Assembly: GCF_014042345.1 (NCBI RefSeq)
Contig: NZ_JACEZT010000001.1
Location: forward strand, 62,001 to 126,000
Length of the DNA: 64,000 bases
DNA from: Rugamonas brunnea
GTDB taxonomy: Bacteria; Pseudomonadota; Gammaproteobacteria; Burkholderiales; Burkholderiaceae_D
Direction: 5' to 3'
Shown: positions 34,220 through 42,251 of the stretch, one piece after another
Layout: each line of letters begins with the position of its first letter
Numbering within the stretch: position 1 is the stretch's first letter
Notes under the pieces: generated by a model
Databases searched by the model: none
What the model was told of the DNA's origin: nothing
The model's input: the letters and a program-made list of their open reading frames with translations, nothing else
Position numbers and translations under genes: made by a program

Positions 34220-35080
34220 TCAATGGGCCGGCGGCAGGCGTTTGATCGCCCCCACCGTGGCCTCGATAATCTGTTGTACGCCCAACTGGCCCAGTTCCGC
34301 GCTGGCGCGGCGCGGATCGCCGGCCACGCCGTCACCCGGCGTGGGCCCGTGGGCCAGCGCGGCGCTGCGCACCTGGGCCGGGTCGAGCGCAAGGCTGAGG
34401 GACACGTCGGCCAGCCCCGCGTGCGCGCCGATTTCGGCGGCGCTGTAGCCGCGCTTGCGCAGCAGCGCCGCGAAGCCATCCGACGCGGCCTGGTAATACT
34501 CGGTGGGCGCATAGACGCGGCAAGCCGCATCGCCGGCCTTGTTCACGTGCTGGGCCACGCGCTCCAGGTTCTTCTGGTAGCCGCCATGGTCGCCCAGCAG
34601 CACCACCTGGCGCAAGCCGTGCTGGCACAGGCTGCGCGCCGTGGCATCGAGCATCGCGTCGAAGGCGCTGTCGGGAATGGAGATGGTGCCAGCGTAGCGC
34701 ATGTGGGCGGCCGGCGGACGGATGCTGCCTTCCGGGACATAGCTGACCGTGGGCGCGACCACGGCGTTACCCAGCCGTTCCGCGATGCGGCCGGCCAGCA
34801 GGTGCGCGCGGCCGTTATGCTTGCCCAGCACGATGTAGGGGCCACTCTGCTCGGTGCCGCCCACCGGCACCAGCACGGTGGTGGCGCCGGCCGCGATGCG
34901 TTCGCGCAGTTCGGGCGACGTGAGTTCTTCCAGGTAGACGCTGGCCGCGCTGGCGGTCGCATTTGTCGCCGCGCTGGCTGCGGCCAGCGCCAGCATCAAT
35001 GCAGAGGCGCGAAAACATGACGGGAACGAACGGCGCGACGGCGGAACGGGCAGGCGGAGGAAGGCGGTAATTGCTGGCAT
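34220..35080 (-). CDS. exported creatininase-family protein
   Basis: A 286-aa protein. A signal or anchor region (about 1-45, Arg-rich then ALMLALAAASAATNATASA) is followed by the creatininase fold: YLEELTSPELRERIAAGATTVLVPVGGTEQSGPYIVLGKHN holds the Glu and His metal ligands, and QVVLLGDHGGYQKNLE the Asp/His pair. The family hydrolyses cyclic amides (creatinine, formamides) with two metal ions and is normally cytoplasmic, so the leader is unusual. Substrate unknown. Confidence 0.75.
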   Translation of the reverse strand: MPAITAFLRLPVPPSRRSFPSCFRASALMLALAAASAATNATASAASVYLEELTSPELRERIAAGATTVLVPVGGTEQSGPYIVLGKHNGRAHLLAGRIAERLGNAVVAPTVSYVPEGSIRPPAAHMRYAGTISIPDSAFDAMLDATARSLCQHGLRQVVLLGDHGGYQKNLERVAQHVNKAGDAACRVYAPTEYYQAASDGFAALLRKRGYSAAEIGAHAGLADVSLSLALDPAQVRSAALAHGPTPGDGVAGDPRRASAELGQLGVQQIIEATVGAIKRLPPAH

Positions 35081-35187
35081 GACTCGATTATCGCTTGAAA
35101 TGCCCAGAATCGAAATAGCTGTTTGTCCCGGAACAGCCTGCTGGCGCACCAGCGTGCCATTCCGGGCACATCCGCACACTTCACACT

Positions 35188-36972
35188 TCAGCCGCCGCAC
35201 CCGGCCTCGGCCATGCGCAATGGCGCATCACCGATGGCCGCTTCCGGCCGGTACACGGTGCTACCCTTCAAGCCCAGCCGCCATGCATCCATGTACAGCG
35301 ATTCGAACTGCGCAAAGCTGGCGCCGGGCGCCAGGTTGAGCGTCTTCGAGATGCCCTGGTCCACGTGGGCCTGCAACCGCGACACCATCTGCAACTGGCG
35401 CAGCGGATCGATGTCGCGGGCCTCCACCAGCGCCGGCGGCAGCGGCGCATCTTGCCCATGCAGGCGCCGGAACAGCGTCCACGCATAATCGGCGGCCTCC
35501 ACGGTGTGATGGCTGCCATCGGCGCGCCGCACCGTGCGCTGCTGGCGCAACGCGAAGATGGGCTCCACCCCGCCCGACACATTATTGGCCAGCACGCTGA
35601 TGCCGCCGGCCGGCGCCAGCGCCGTCAGGTGGCTGTTGCGGATGCCGTGCCGCCAGATGCTGTCGATCAGTTCCGGCGGCAAGGTCTGGATGAAATCGCT
35701 GCCCAGGTAACTGGCCGCGTCGTAGGCCGGAAAGGCGCCGCGCTCATCAGCCAGCGCGATCGAGGCACGGTAGGCCGCGTGGCTGACGGTGCGCATGATG
35801 GCATCGGCCAGGTCCAGCGCGTGATCGTCGCCGTAGCGTACGCCCAGCATGGCCAGCGCATCGGCCAGGCCCGTGATGCCCAGCCCCAGCCGGCGCGTGG
35901 CGTGGGCCACAGTGGACTGGGCCTTGAGCGGCCAGGCCGAAGCCTCGTACACATTGTCGAGCATGCGTGTGGCGATGGTGGCGGCTTCGTCCAGCGCGGC
36001 CAGGTCCAGCTTGGGATGGCGGCTGAACGGCTCGCGCACGAACTGAGTCAGGTTGAGCGAACCGAGATTGCAGGCGCCGTGCGGCGGCAGCGGCACTTCG
36101 CCGCAGGGGTTGCACACGGCGATCTGCTCATGGCCGCACAGGTTGTTGGCGCGCTGCACATGGTCGATGAAGATCACGCCTGGTTCGCCGCTGTCGAATG
36201 CCGCTTGCAGCAAACGCAGCCACAGCGCGCGCGCCGGCACGGTGGCCCACACGGCGCAGGCCTGTGGCTGCTCTGTGCCGGGCCAGACCCGCTCGCACAC
36301 GGGCAAGCCGGCCACGGGCGCATGGCCGCTGACCGGGAATACCAGCGGCCACGGCTCATCCTCGTCCACAGCGCGCATGAAGGCATCGGTGACGAGCACG
36401 GACAGGTTGAAATGGCTGAGCGTGCCGGCGCGCTTGGCGTCGATGAACGCTTCGATATCGGGATGGTCGCAACGCAGCGCCGCCAGCATGGCCGCGCCAC
36501 GTCCGCCCGGCTGCGACAGCGCGCTGGCGGCCTGGTCCCACACGCGCATGAAGGCCAGCGGCCCGGCTGCCGTGTTGCCGGTGCGCTCGGCGCGCGCGCC
36601 GGCCGGTCGTACCGTTGAGAAGTCGCAGCCCACACCGCCGCCGGCCTGCAGCGTCACCACCGTCTCGCCCAGCGCGGAGAAGATGCCATCCAGCGCGTCG
36701 GGCAAGGTGCCGGATGCGAAACAATTAAACAGCGTCGCGCCCTGGTGTCCGGCACCGGCCAGGATGCGGCCGCCGGGCAGGAAGCGAAAGCCCGTCATCA
36801 CCTGTTCGAAACGGCCGCGCCAGGCGTCGCGGTCGCGTGCCTCGGGCGCCGACAGCGCCTGCGCCACCCTGGCCCAGCTGGCCTGCACGCTGGCGTCGCC
36901 ACCGGGCCCGCCGCCATAGCGTGCGCGCCACACCAGTTCCGCGATCGGTTCCGTCAGATGAGGATCATTCAT
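35188..36972 (-). CDS. nrdJ: adenosylcobalamin-dependent (class II) ribonucleotide reductase
   Basis: A 594-aa protein of the short class II type. Active-site features: FNCFASG near residue 82, NPCGEVPLPPHGACNLGSLNLTQFV (finger-loop Cys with Glu, and Asn), a glycyl-rich GGVGCDFSTVRPAG and the late GGISVLANNVSGGVEPIFA. The enzyme reduces ribonucleotides to deoxyribonucleotides using B12 rather than oxygen, which is useful at low oxygen. ATG at 36972 with GGGAG upstream. No clear cobalamin riboswitch is visible upstream; several hairpins are. Confidence 0.9.
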   Translation of the reverse strand: MNDPHLTEPIAELVWRARYGGGPGGDASVQASWARVAQALSAPEARDRDAWRGRFEQVMTGFRFLPGGRILAGAGHQGATLFNCFASGTLPDALDGIFSALGETVVTLQAGGGVGCDFSTVRPAGARAERTGNTAAGPLAFMRVWDQAASALSQPGGRGAAMLAALRCDHPDIEAFIDAKRAGTLSHFNLSVLVTDAFMRAVDEDEPWPLVFPVSGHAPVAGLPVCERVWPGTEQPQACAVWATVPARALWLRLLQAAFDSGEPGVIFIDHVQRANNLCGHEQIAVCNPCGEVPLPPHGACNLGSLNLTQFVREPFSRHPKLDLAALDEAATIATRMLDNVYEASAWPLKAQSTVAHATRRLGLGITGLADALAMLGVRYGDDHALDLADAIMRTVSHAAYRASIALADERGAFPAYDAASYLGSDFIQTLPPELIDSIWRHGIRNSHLTALAPAGGISVLANNVSGGVEPIFALRQQRTVRRADGSHHTVEAADYAWTLFRRLHGQDAPLPPALVEARDIDPLRQLQMVSRLQAHVDQGISKTLNLAPGASFAQFESLYMDAWRLGLKGSTVYRPEAAIGDAPLRMAEAGCGG

Positions 36973-37326
36973 GGCAAGCTCCCGCAAAATTGGTCCACTT
37001 TGGTGCATCGATAAAACAAGCGTTGCATTTCTGTCGCACCGCTGTGTCACGTGCGCCGGCGGTTGTTGCAATTCGTCATACTTCGCCGGCGCGTCCCATG
37101 TCAGGTGTTGTCTGCACTTCCGGCACTAAGCCGATGAAATTAAAAGACTGTTTTCCAGCAACGGAAAACACGCCAGCCACATGCATTTTTGGACTTTGAT
37201 CGCCATCAAAAAGTCCATACATTTTTTGCTGTCGCTTTCTATCGTGCCGCTATTTCCATGCGTGGTGGGCGGTGATATTGTGAAGACGTCAGCCCGTTGA
37301 TTTTCCACTTTAGCGAGCAGCCAGCC
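36973..37326. other. intergenic region with three inverted repeats
   Basis: No gene seen. It holds GCGCCGGCG/CGCCGGCGC at 37053-37061 and 37084-37092 (80 to 120 bp before the reductase start), TGTTTTCC-AGCAAC-GGAAAACA at 37149-37170, and GGACTTTGAT-CGCC-ATCAAAAAGTCC at 37191-37216. The divergent promoters of nrdJ and the 76-aa gene must lie here. Confidence 0.5.
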
Positions 37327-37557
37327 ATGCATACGATATCCAGTAACGCCCAGCCTTCATTGCAACAATTATTGCGCGAATGCCCCTTGTCCGGCGCCGC
37401 GCCGGTGGAGATCCACGGCGCCCGCGCGCTCGGTTGCGATCCCAACGACGACTTCCTGTTCCAGGGCTTCAAATACGTGCTCGATCCCAGTCGCGACGTG
37501 CTGGTGCGGGAAGACATCCACTGCTGGATACAAGCCCGCCGCCGCACCCTGAACTGA
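37327..37557 (+). CDS. small conserved-looking protein, unknown (76 aa)
   Basis: ATG at 37327, chosen over an upstream in-frame start. Sequence includes HTISSNAQPSLQQLL and GARALGCDPNDDFLFQGFKYVLDPSRDVLVREDIHCW. It is soluble, without signal peptide, and has three Cys. No family is recognised; coding-like composition and a clean start support it. Confidence 0.55.
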   Translation: MHTISSNAQPSLQQLLRECPLSGAAPVEIHGARALGCDPNDDFLFQGFKYVLDPSRDVLVREDIHCWIQARRRTLN

Positions 37558-37841
37558 CACCGCAGAACCGTTGCCCTTGGCTCATTGTGGGCGCGCCAAG
37601 TCCCGCGCGCAGCACAGCATTTGACCGAGATCAGAAACCGTGCGAATTTTCCGCGTCCGTACACGGCCGCGTCCACTTGCCTGCGCGGTGGCCGTGCCTC
37701 CGCGTGGCGGCGTAGAATGGGGCATGGGCGGTTTTACGCAAGCACCTGATTTGCGTCACGTTTCCCGGCTGCGCCAGACCGCCACTGGTCTTATTGTGCA
37801 AGCTGAGTATGCCAACTGCGCATAGCCAGCGGGAGAACATC

Positions 37842-39182
37842 ATGAGCAACATTCAGGCTATCGCTTCCTGCGCCCACGTCATCCGCGGCGAGGAAGGCGA
37901 CTATGACGGCTTGCTGGAACGGATAGGCGATGCGCGTATCGTCCTGCTGGGCGAGTGCACGCACGGCACGCAGGAGTTCTACCACGAGCGCGCGCGCATC
38001 ACGCAGCGCCTGATCAGCGAATGCAATTTCTCCGCCGTCGCCGTCGAGGCCGACTGGCCCGACGCCTACCGCGTGCACCGCTACTTGCGCGGCTGCAGCG
38101 ACGACACGGATGCCGAAAGCGCGCTGGCCGGCTTCAAGCGTTTCCCCACCTGGATGTGGCGCAACTCGGAAACGGCAGACCTGGTGGACTGGCTGCGCGA
38201 CTACAACAGCGCGCTGCTGCCGGGCACGCATCCGGTCGGCTTCTATGGCCTGGACTTGTACAGCATGTTCGCCTCCATCGAAGCGGTGTTGCACTACCTG
38301 GACCAGACCGATTCCGATGCCGCCGCGCGGGCCCGCCAGCGCTACGCGTGCTTCGACCGCTACCGCCACGACAGCCAGGACTATGGCTATGCGGCTGGCC
38401 TGGGCCTGAGCCCGTCGTGCGAACTAGCCGTGCTGGCGCAACTGCGCGACATGCACCGGCAAGGCGCGCACTACCTGCACCACGCGGACGCCGAAGGCAG
38501 CGACGCCTTCTTCTACGCGCAGCAGAATGCCAGCCTGGTGGCCAACGCCGAACAGTATTACCGCATCATGTTCCAGGACCGGGTGGCGTCATGGAATGTC
38601 CGTGACCGCCACATGACGATGACACTGGAAGCGCTCGAACATTACCTGTCGGGCCGCAATGGCGAAGCGGCCCGCATCGTGGTGTGGGCCCACAACTCAC
38701 ACCTGGGCGACGCGCGCGCCACGGACGCAGCCGAGCATGGCCAGTGGAATGTGGGCCAGCTTGTGCGTCAGCTATACGACAAGCAGGTGTACGCGGTGGG
38801 CATGAGCACCTACGAGGGTACGGTGACGGCCGCCTCCAGCTGGAACGGCGCGTGGGAAACCATGCGGGTGCGGCCCGCCCATGCGGACAGCTATGAAGCC
38901 TTGCTGCACCGGACCGGCGTGGGACGCATGCTGCTGCCGCTGCATGGCGAAGGCGGCGCGGGACACCTGCTGCCCAGGGAGCACATGCAGCGCGCCATCG
39001 GCGTGATCTACCAGCCGGCCACGGAACTGCACAGCCACTACCTGACGGCGCGGCTGGCCGAACAGTTCGACGCCGTGCTGCACGTCGATACCAGCCATGC
39101 GCTCACGCCGCTGGACGGCCCCGAAGGCGGCCGCCAGCGCGAGCCGGGCGAAGCGCCCGAGACCTTCCCGGCCGGCGTGTAG
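37842..39182 (+). CDS. erythromycin-esterase-family protein
   Basis: A 446-aa protein with the family motifs: LLGECTHGTQEFYHERARITQRLI (His and Glu of the active site), AVAVEADWPDAYRVHRYL, and WAHNSHLGDARATDA. True EreA/EreB enzymes open macrolide lactones, but most chromosomal homologues, including ones of this length, have unknown substrates, so resistance should not be assumed. GGGAGAAC precedes the ATG. Confidence 0.82.
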   Translation: MSNIQAIASCAHVIRGEEGDYDGLLERIGDARIVLLGECTHGTQEFYHERARITQRLISECNFSAVAVEADWPDAYRVHRYLRGCSDDTDAESALAGFKRFPTWMWRNSETADLVDWLRDYNSALLPGTHPVGFYGLDLYSMFASIEAVLHYLDQTDSDAAARARQRYACFDRYRHDSQDYGYAAGLGLSPSCELAVLAQLRDMHRQGAHYLHHADAEGSDAFFYAQQNASLVANAEQYYRIMFQDRVASWNVRDRHMTMTLEALEHYLSGRNGEAARIVVWAHNSHLGDARATDAAEHGQWNVGQLVRQLYDKQVYAVGMSTYEGTVTAASSWNGAWETMRVRPAHADSYEALLHRTGVGRMLLPLHGEGGAGHLLPREHMQRAIGVIYQPATELHSHYLTARLAEQFDAVLHVDTSHALTPLDGPEGGRQREPGEAPETFPAGV

Positions 39183-39199
39183 ATCTGCCCCGTTAATCG

Positions 39200-39922
39200 C
39201 TAGCCTAGGTACTGCCCGCCATTCACATCCAGCGTAGCGCCCGTGATGAAGCCGGCCCCTTCGTCGGCCAGGAAGGCGACGGCGCGGCCAATCTCCTCGG
39301 GTGTGCCCAGCCGTCCGACGGGGATGGCATCAACGATGGTGTGCAACACGTCCGGCGCCACCTTGGCCACCATCGAGGTATCGCAATAGCCGGGAGCAAT
39401 GGCGTTGACCGTAATGTGCTTGCGTGCGCACTCCAGCGCCAGCGCCTTGGTGAAGCCGAGTATCCCCGCCTTGGCAGCCGCGTAATTGGCCTGGCCGATC
39501 TGGCCCTTCTCGCCATTGATGGAACTGATGTTGATGATGCGGCCGTACTGGCGCTCGCGCATGCCTTCCATCACATGGCGCGTCATGTTGAACATGGAGC
39601 CGAGGTTGGTGTTGATGACGTTCCACCACTGCTCGGGCGTCATCTTGTGCATGACGGCATCGTCCGTGATGCCGGCGTTGTTGACCAGGATGTCGATCGG
39701 CCCCAGTTCGTGTTCGACTTCGGCCACGCCCAGCCCGCAGGACGCATACACCGACACGTCCCAGTGGAACACGGGTATGCCGGACGATTGCGAGAACGCT
39801 TGCGCCGCCTCCGCGTTATCGTGATAGACGGCCGCCACGCGGTGGCCCGCCGCCTTGAGCGCGAGCGAAATGGCTTGCCCCAGGCCACGGGTGCCGCCGG
39901 TCACCAATGCTAGTCTTTGCAT
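39200..39922 (-). CDS. phaB: acetoacetyl-CoA reductase (PhaB)
   Basis: A 240-aa short-chain dehydrogenase. TGGTRGLG cofactor motif at residues 8-15, NNAGITDD at about 85-92, catalytic Ser in INISSINGEKGQ, Tyr-x3-Lys in ANYAAAKAG. Motifs and length match PhaB/PhbB, which reduces acetoacetyl-CoA to (R)-3-hydroxybutyryl-CoA with NADPH for polyhydroxybutyrate synthesis. No phaC or phaA is adjacent, so it may be an extra copy. Confidence 0.9.
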   Translation of the reverse strand: MQRLALVTGGTRGLGQAISLALKAAGHRVAAVYHDNAEAAQAFSQSSGIPVFHWDVSVYASCGLGVAEVEHELGPIDILVNNAGITDDAVMHKMTPEQWWNVINTNLGSMFNMTRHVMEGMRERQYGRIINISSINGEKGQIGQANYAAAKAGILGFTKALALECARKHITVNAIAPGYCDTSMVAKVAPDVLHTIVDAIPVGRLGTPEEIGRAVAFLADEGAGFITGATLDVNGGQYLG

Positions 39923-40116
39923 CTCAGTTCTCCTTGTAATGGGCGCGTCGCCGCGCGGTGACAGGGTGTTGATGAAGACGCTGGCCCGCCGCCAGACGGG
40001 CGGGCTGGATAACTATTCTGAACCTGTTGCGGCGCGCACGCCAGCGTACAAGTGACGCAGATCAGGCCGGCGCACAATTGCGCCGCCCGGGCCGAGTCAG
40101 TCCAGTGCAGGCCGGC

Positions 40117-40578
40117 TCAAGCCGGCTCGGTGTTGTCTGCCGGCGCGCTCTGGGCCACGCCGCGCTTGAGCACCACGGGCTTGCCGCCTGCTTGGCGCTT
40201 GACCATCCACTGCGCCAGCGAGGCATCCATGAAATCGGCGTGGTTGGGAAACCATTCGCGCAAGGCCTGTACCAGCGAGCGGCCCACGTCGATGCGGCCG
40301 CTTTTGAGCACGGGACGCACCTCGTACAACGCGTGCAGCACGCGCTCATGTTCCTGCACGTGGCAATCGCGTGGCGGAAAATCACTTTCCTCCATCCACC
40401 GTTTCTCCTGGGCGAAGTGGGCTTCTGCATGGGTGACGAAGCGCTCGAACACGGGCAGGAATGCCACGTCATCGGCGCCCTCCATCTCCGCCACCAGTTG
40501 CACGAATTCCTCGTGGGTCTCGTCCATGGGCGTCAGGCCCAGCTTGAACAGATCGGTCCAGATGAAGGGTGCTTGCAT
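40117..40578 (-). CDS. bacteriohemerythrin
   Basis: A 153-aa single-domain hemerythrin. The di-iron ligand pattern is complete: His in DETHEEF, HAEAHFAQEKRWMEE (H-x3-E type), HVQEHERVL (H-x3-H), and HADFMD (H-x4-D). It binds O2 and may deliver it to oxidases or sense it. It is transcribed away from the formate dehydrogenase operon, and an FNR-type box lies between the two. Confidence 0.88.
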   Translation of the reverse strand: MQAPFIWTDLFKLGLTPMDETHEEFVQLVAEMEGADDVAFLPVFERFVTHAEAHFAQEKRWMEESDFPPRDCHVQEHERVLHALYEVRPVLKSGRIDVGRSLVQALREWFPNHADFMDASLAQWMVKRQAGGKPVVLKRGVAQSAPADNTEPA

Positions 40579-40720
40579 AGTGGTGACTTGCCTGATGAGA
40601 GTTTGAGTGGCCGATCCAACCGGCCCGGTTCGCCATTATAGGGCAGCCAGGGCGCTGGACGGACGCTGGCGCGTCAAGTTGCAGCCGGCTAGCCATTGTC
40701 AATTATTTACTGAAATAAAT

Positions 40721-40734
40721 TTGATCTGGATCAG
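40721..40734. promoter_or_regulatory. FNR/Anr-type box before the formate dehydrogenase operon
   Basis: TTGATCTGGATCAG, one mismatch from TTGAT-N4-ATCAA. Its centre is about 40 bp before a plausible transcription start near 40768 (TAGGCT as -10 at 40756-40761), the class II activation position. Confidence 0.6.
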
Positions 40735-40790
40735 CCAAATTGGCACGCCAACCGCGTAGGCTGGCGACATAGTCATAGACGGGGCCCTCC

Positions 40791-42251
40791 ATGATACCCA
40801 TCCATCGCGATCTCGCGGCGCACAGTTTCTACCACCTGGAGCACGTCGGATTGCAGGGCAAGTCCTGCCAGGGCCTGGCCTGCTTCCTGGCGCGCGAGGC
40901 CGATCCGGCCCGCTGGGCCAAACTGGCGCATGATCCCGCTCCCGTGTACTGCCTGGGCCAGTGCTACCAGGCGCCAGCCAGCCATGGCAACACCACCCCA
41001 CCCTATTGCGAAGTCCACGCCGAGGAAACCGTGTTGCTGGGCAACGTGCTGGCAGGCGGCGTGCGCCATCTGGAACACTACCAGGCTGGCGGTGGCGGCG
41101 CCGGCTTGCGCCAAGCCCTGGCGCTGGGGCCGCAAGCCGTGCTGCAGGCGCTGGACGCGTCGGGTTTGCGGGGAAGGGGCGGCGCCGGCTATCCCACTGG
41201 CGCCAAATGGCGCAAGGTGGCGCAACATGACACGACCCGGAAATACGTGGTCGCCAACGCCGACGAAGGCGATCCCGGCGCCTTCAGCGACCGCATGCTG
41301 ATGGAAGCCGATCCCTTCCGCCTGATCGAAGCGATGCTGATCGCCGGCGTGACGGTGGGCGCCACCCACGGCATCATCTACCTGCGCCAGGAATACGATG
41401 GCGCCGCCGCCGTGCTGCGCGATGCCCTGGCCCAGGCCTACTCGGCTGGCTGGCTGGGGCAACGGGTGGCCGGCTCGGCCCACTGCTTCGATCTGGAACT
41501 GGTCGTCGGCCACGGCAGCTACCTGTGCGGCGAAGAGACGGCCATGCTGAACGCGATCGAAGGCCGGCGCCCGGAAGCGCGGCTGCGGCCACCGCAGATC
41601 ACGGACCACGGCCTGCAAGGCGTGCCCACTCTGGTCAACAACGTGGAAACCCTGTGCGCGATCCCGTGGATCATGCAGCACGGCGCAGCGCGCTACGCGG
41701 CGCTGGGCACGGACGGCAGCACGGGCACCAAGCTGCTGTCGCTCAGCTCCCTGTTCCGCCGCCCCGGCCTGTACGAAGTCGAATTCGGCATCAGCCTGCG
41801 GACCATCGTGGAGATGCTGGGCCAGGGCGTGCGGCGCGGCAAACTGACGGGCCTGATGGTGGGCGGGCCGCTGGCCGGCCTGCTGCCGCCGTCGCAGTTC
41901 GACACCCTGCTCGACTACAGCGCCATGCAGGCCGCCGGCGGCGCCGTCGGCCATGGCGGCGTGCTGGCCGTGACGGACGCCACCTCCATCGCGGAACTGG
42001 TGGCCCACGTGTTCCGCTTCGGCGCGCTGGAATCGTGCGGCAAATGCACGCCCTGCCACCTTGGTAGTCCGGAGCTGGCGCGCATGGCCACGCAAGCGGC
42101 GGCTGGCCAGCGCGGCGACGGCCAGCGCTGGCGCGCGCTGGTCGAGGCGCTGGCCGCCACCAGCCTGTGCGGCCATGGCCGGGGGCTGGCCGAATTCGCG
42201 CAATCGATCGCCCGTCATTATCCCGAGGAGCTGGCATCATGCTTCATCTGA
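40791..42251 (+). CDS. fdsB: NAD-linked formate dehydrogenase beta subunit with fused NuoE-like N-terminus
   Basis: A 486-aa protein. Residues about 1-65 carry CQGLAC and CLGQC, the four-Cys pattern of the NuoE/FdsG 2Fe-2S thioredoxin-like domain. The NuoF part follows: RGRGGAGYPTGAKW (FMN/NADH site), ADEGDPGAFSDR, GSYLCGEETAMLNAIEG, and a 4Fe-4S site ESCGKCTPC with the last Cys in SLCGHG. It passes electrons from the alpha subunit to NAD+. Separate fdsG, fdsC and fdsD genes are not nearby. The stop overlaps the next start by 13 bp. Confidence 0.85.
   Translation: MIPIHRDLAAHSFYHLEHVGLQGKSCQGLACFLAREADPARWAKLAHDPAPVYCLGQCYQAPASHGNTTPPYCEVHAEETVLLGNVLAGGVRHLEHYQAGGGGAGLRQALALGPQAVLQALDASGLRGRGGAGYPTGAKWRKVAQHDTTRKYVVANADEGDPGAFSDRMLMEADPFRLIEAMLIAGVTVGATHGIIYLRQEYDGAAAVLRDALAQAYSAGWLGQRVAGSAHCFDLELVVGHGSYLCGEETAMLNAIEGRRPEARLRPPQITDHGLQGVPTLVNNVETLCAIPWIMQHGAARYAALGTDGSTGTKLLSLSSLFRRPGLYEVEFGISLRTIVEMLGQGVRRGKLTGLMVGGPLAGLLPPSQFDTLLDYSAMQAAGGAVGHGGVLAVTDATSIAELVAHVFRFGALESCGKCTPCHLGSPELARMATQAAAGQRGDGQRWRALVEALAATSLCGHGRGLAEFAQSIARHYPEELASCFI

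Noticed and set aside
36973..37326. Cobalamin riboswitch before the B12-dependent ribonucleotide reductase
   Set aside because: I looked for a B12-box-like sequence in the 350-bp leader and saw only simple hairpins. A covariance search would be needed to exclude one.
37842..39182. Macrolide resistance gene
   Set aside because: The erythromycin-esterase motifs are present, but this family is mostly chromosomal with unknown substrates and nothing nearby suggests a mobile resistance gene.
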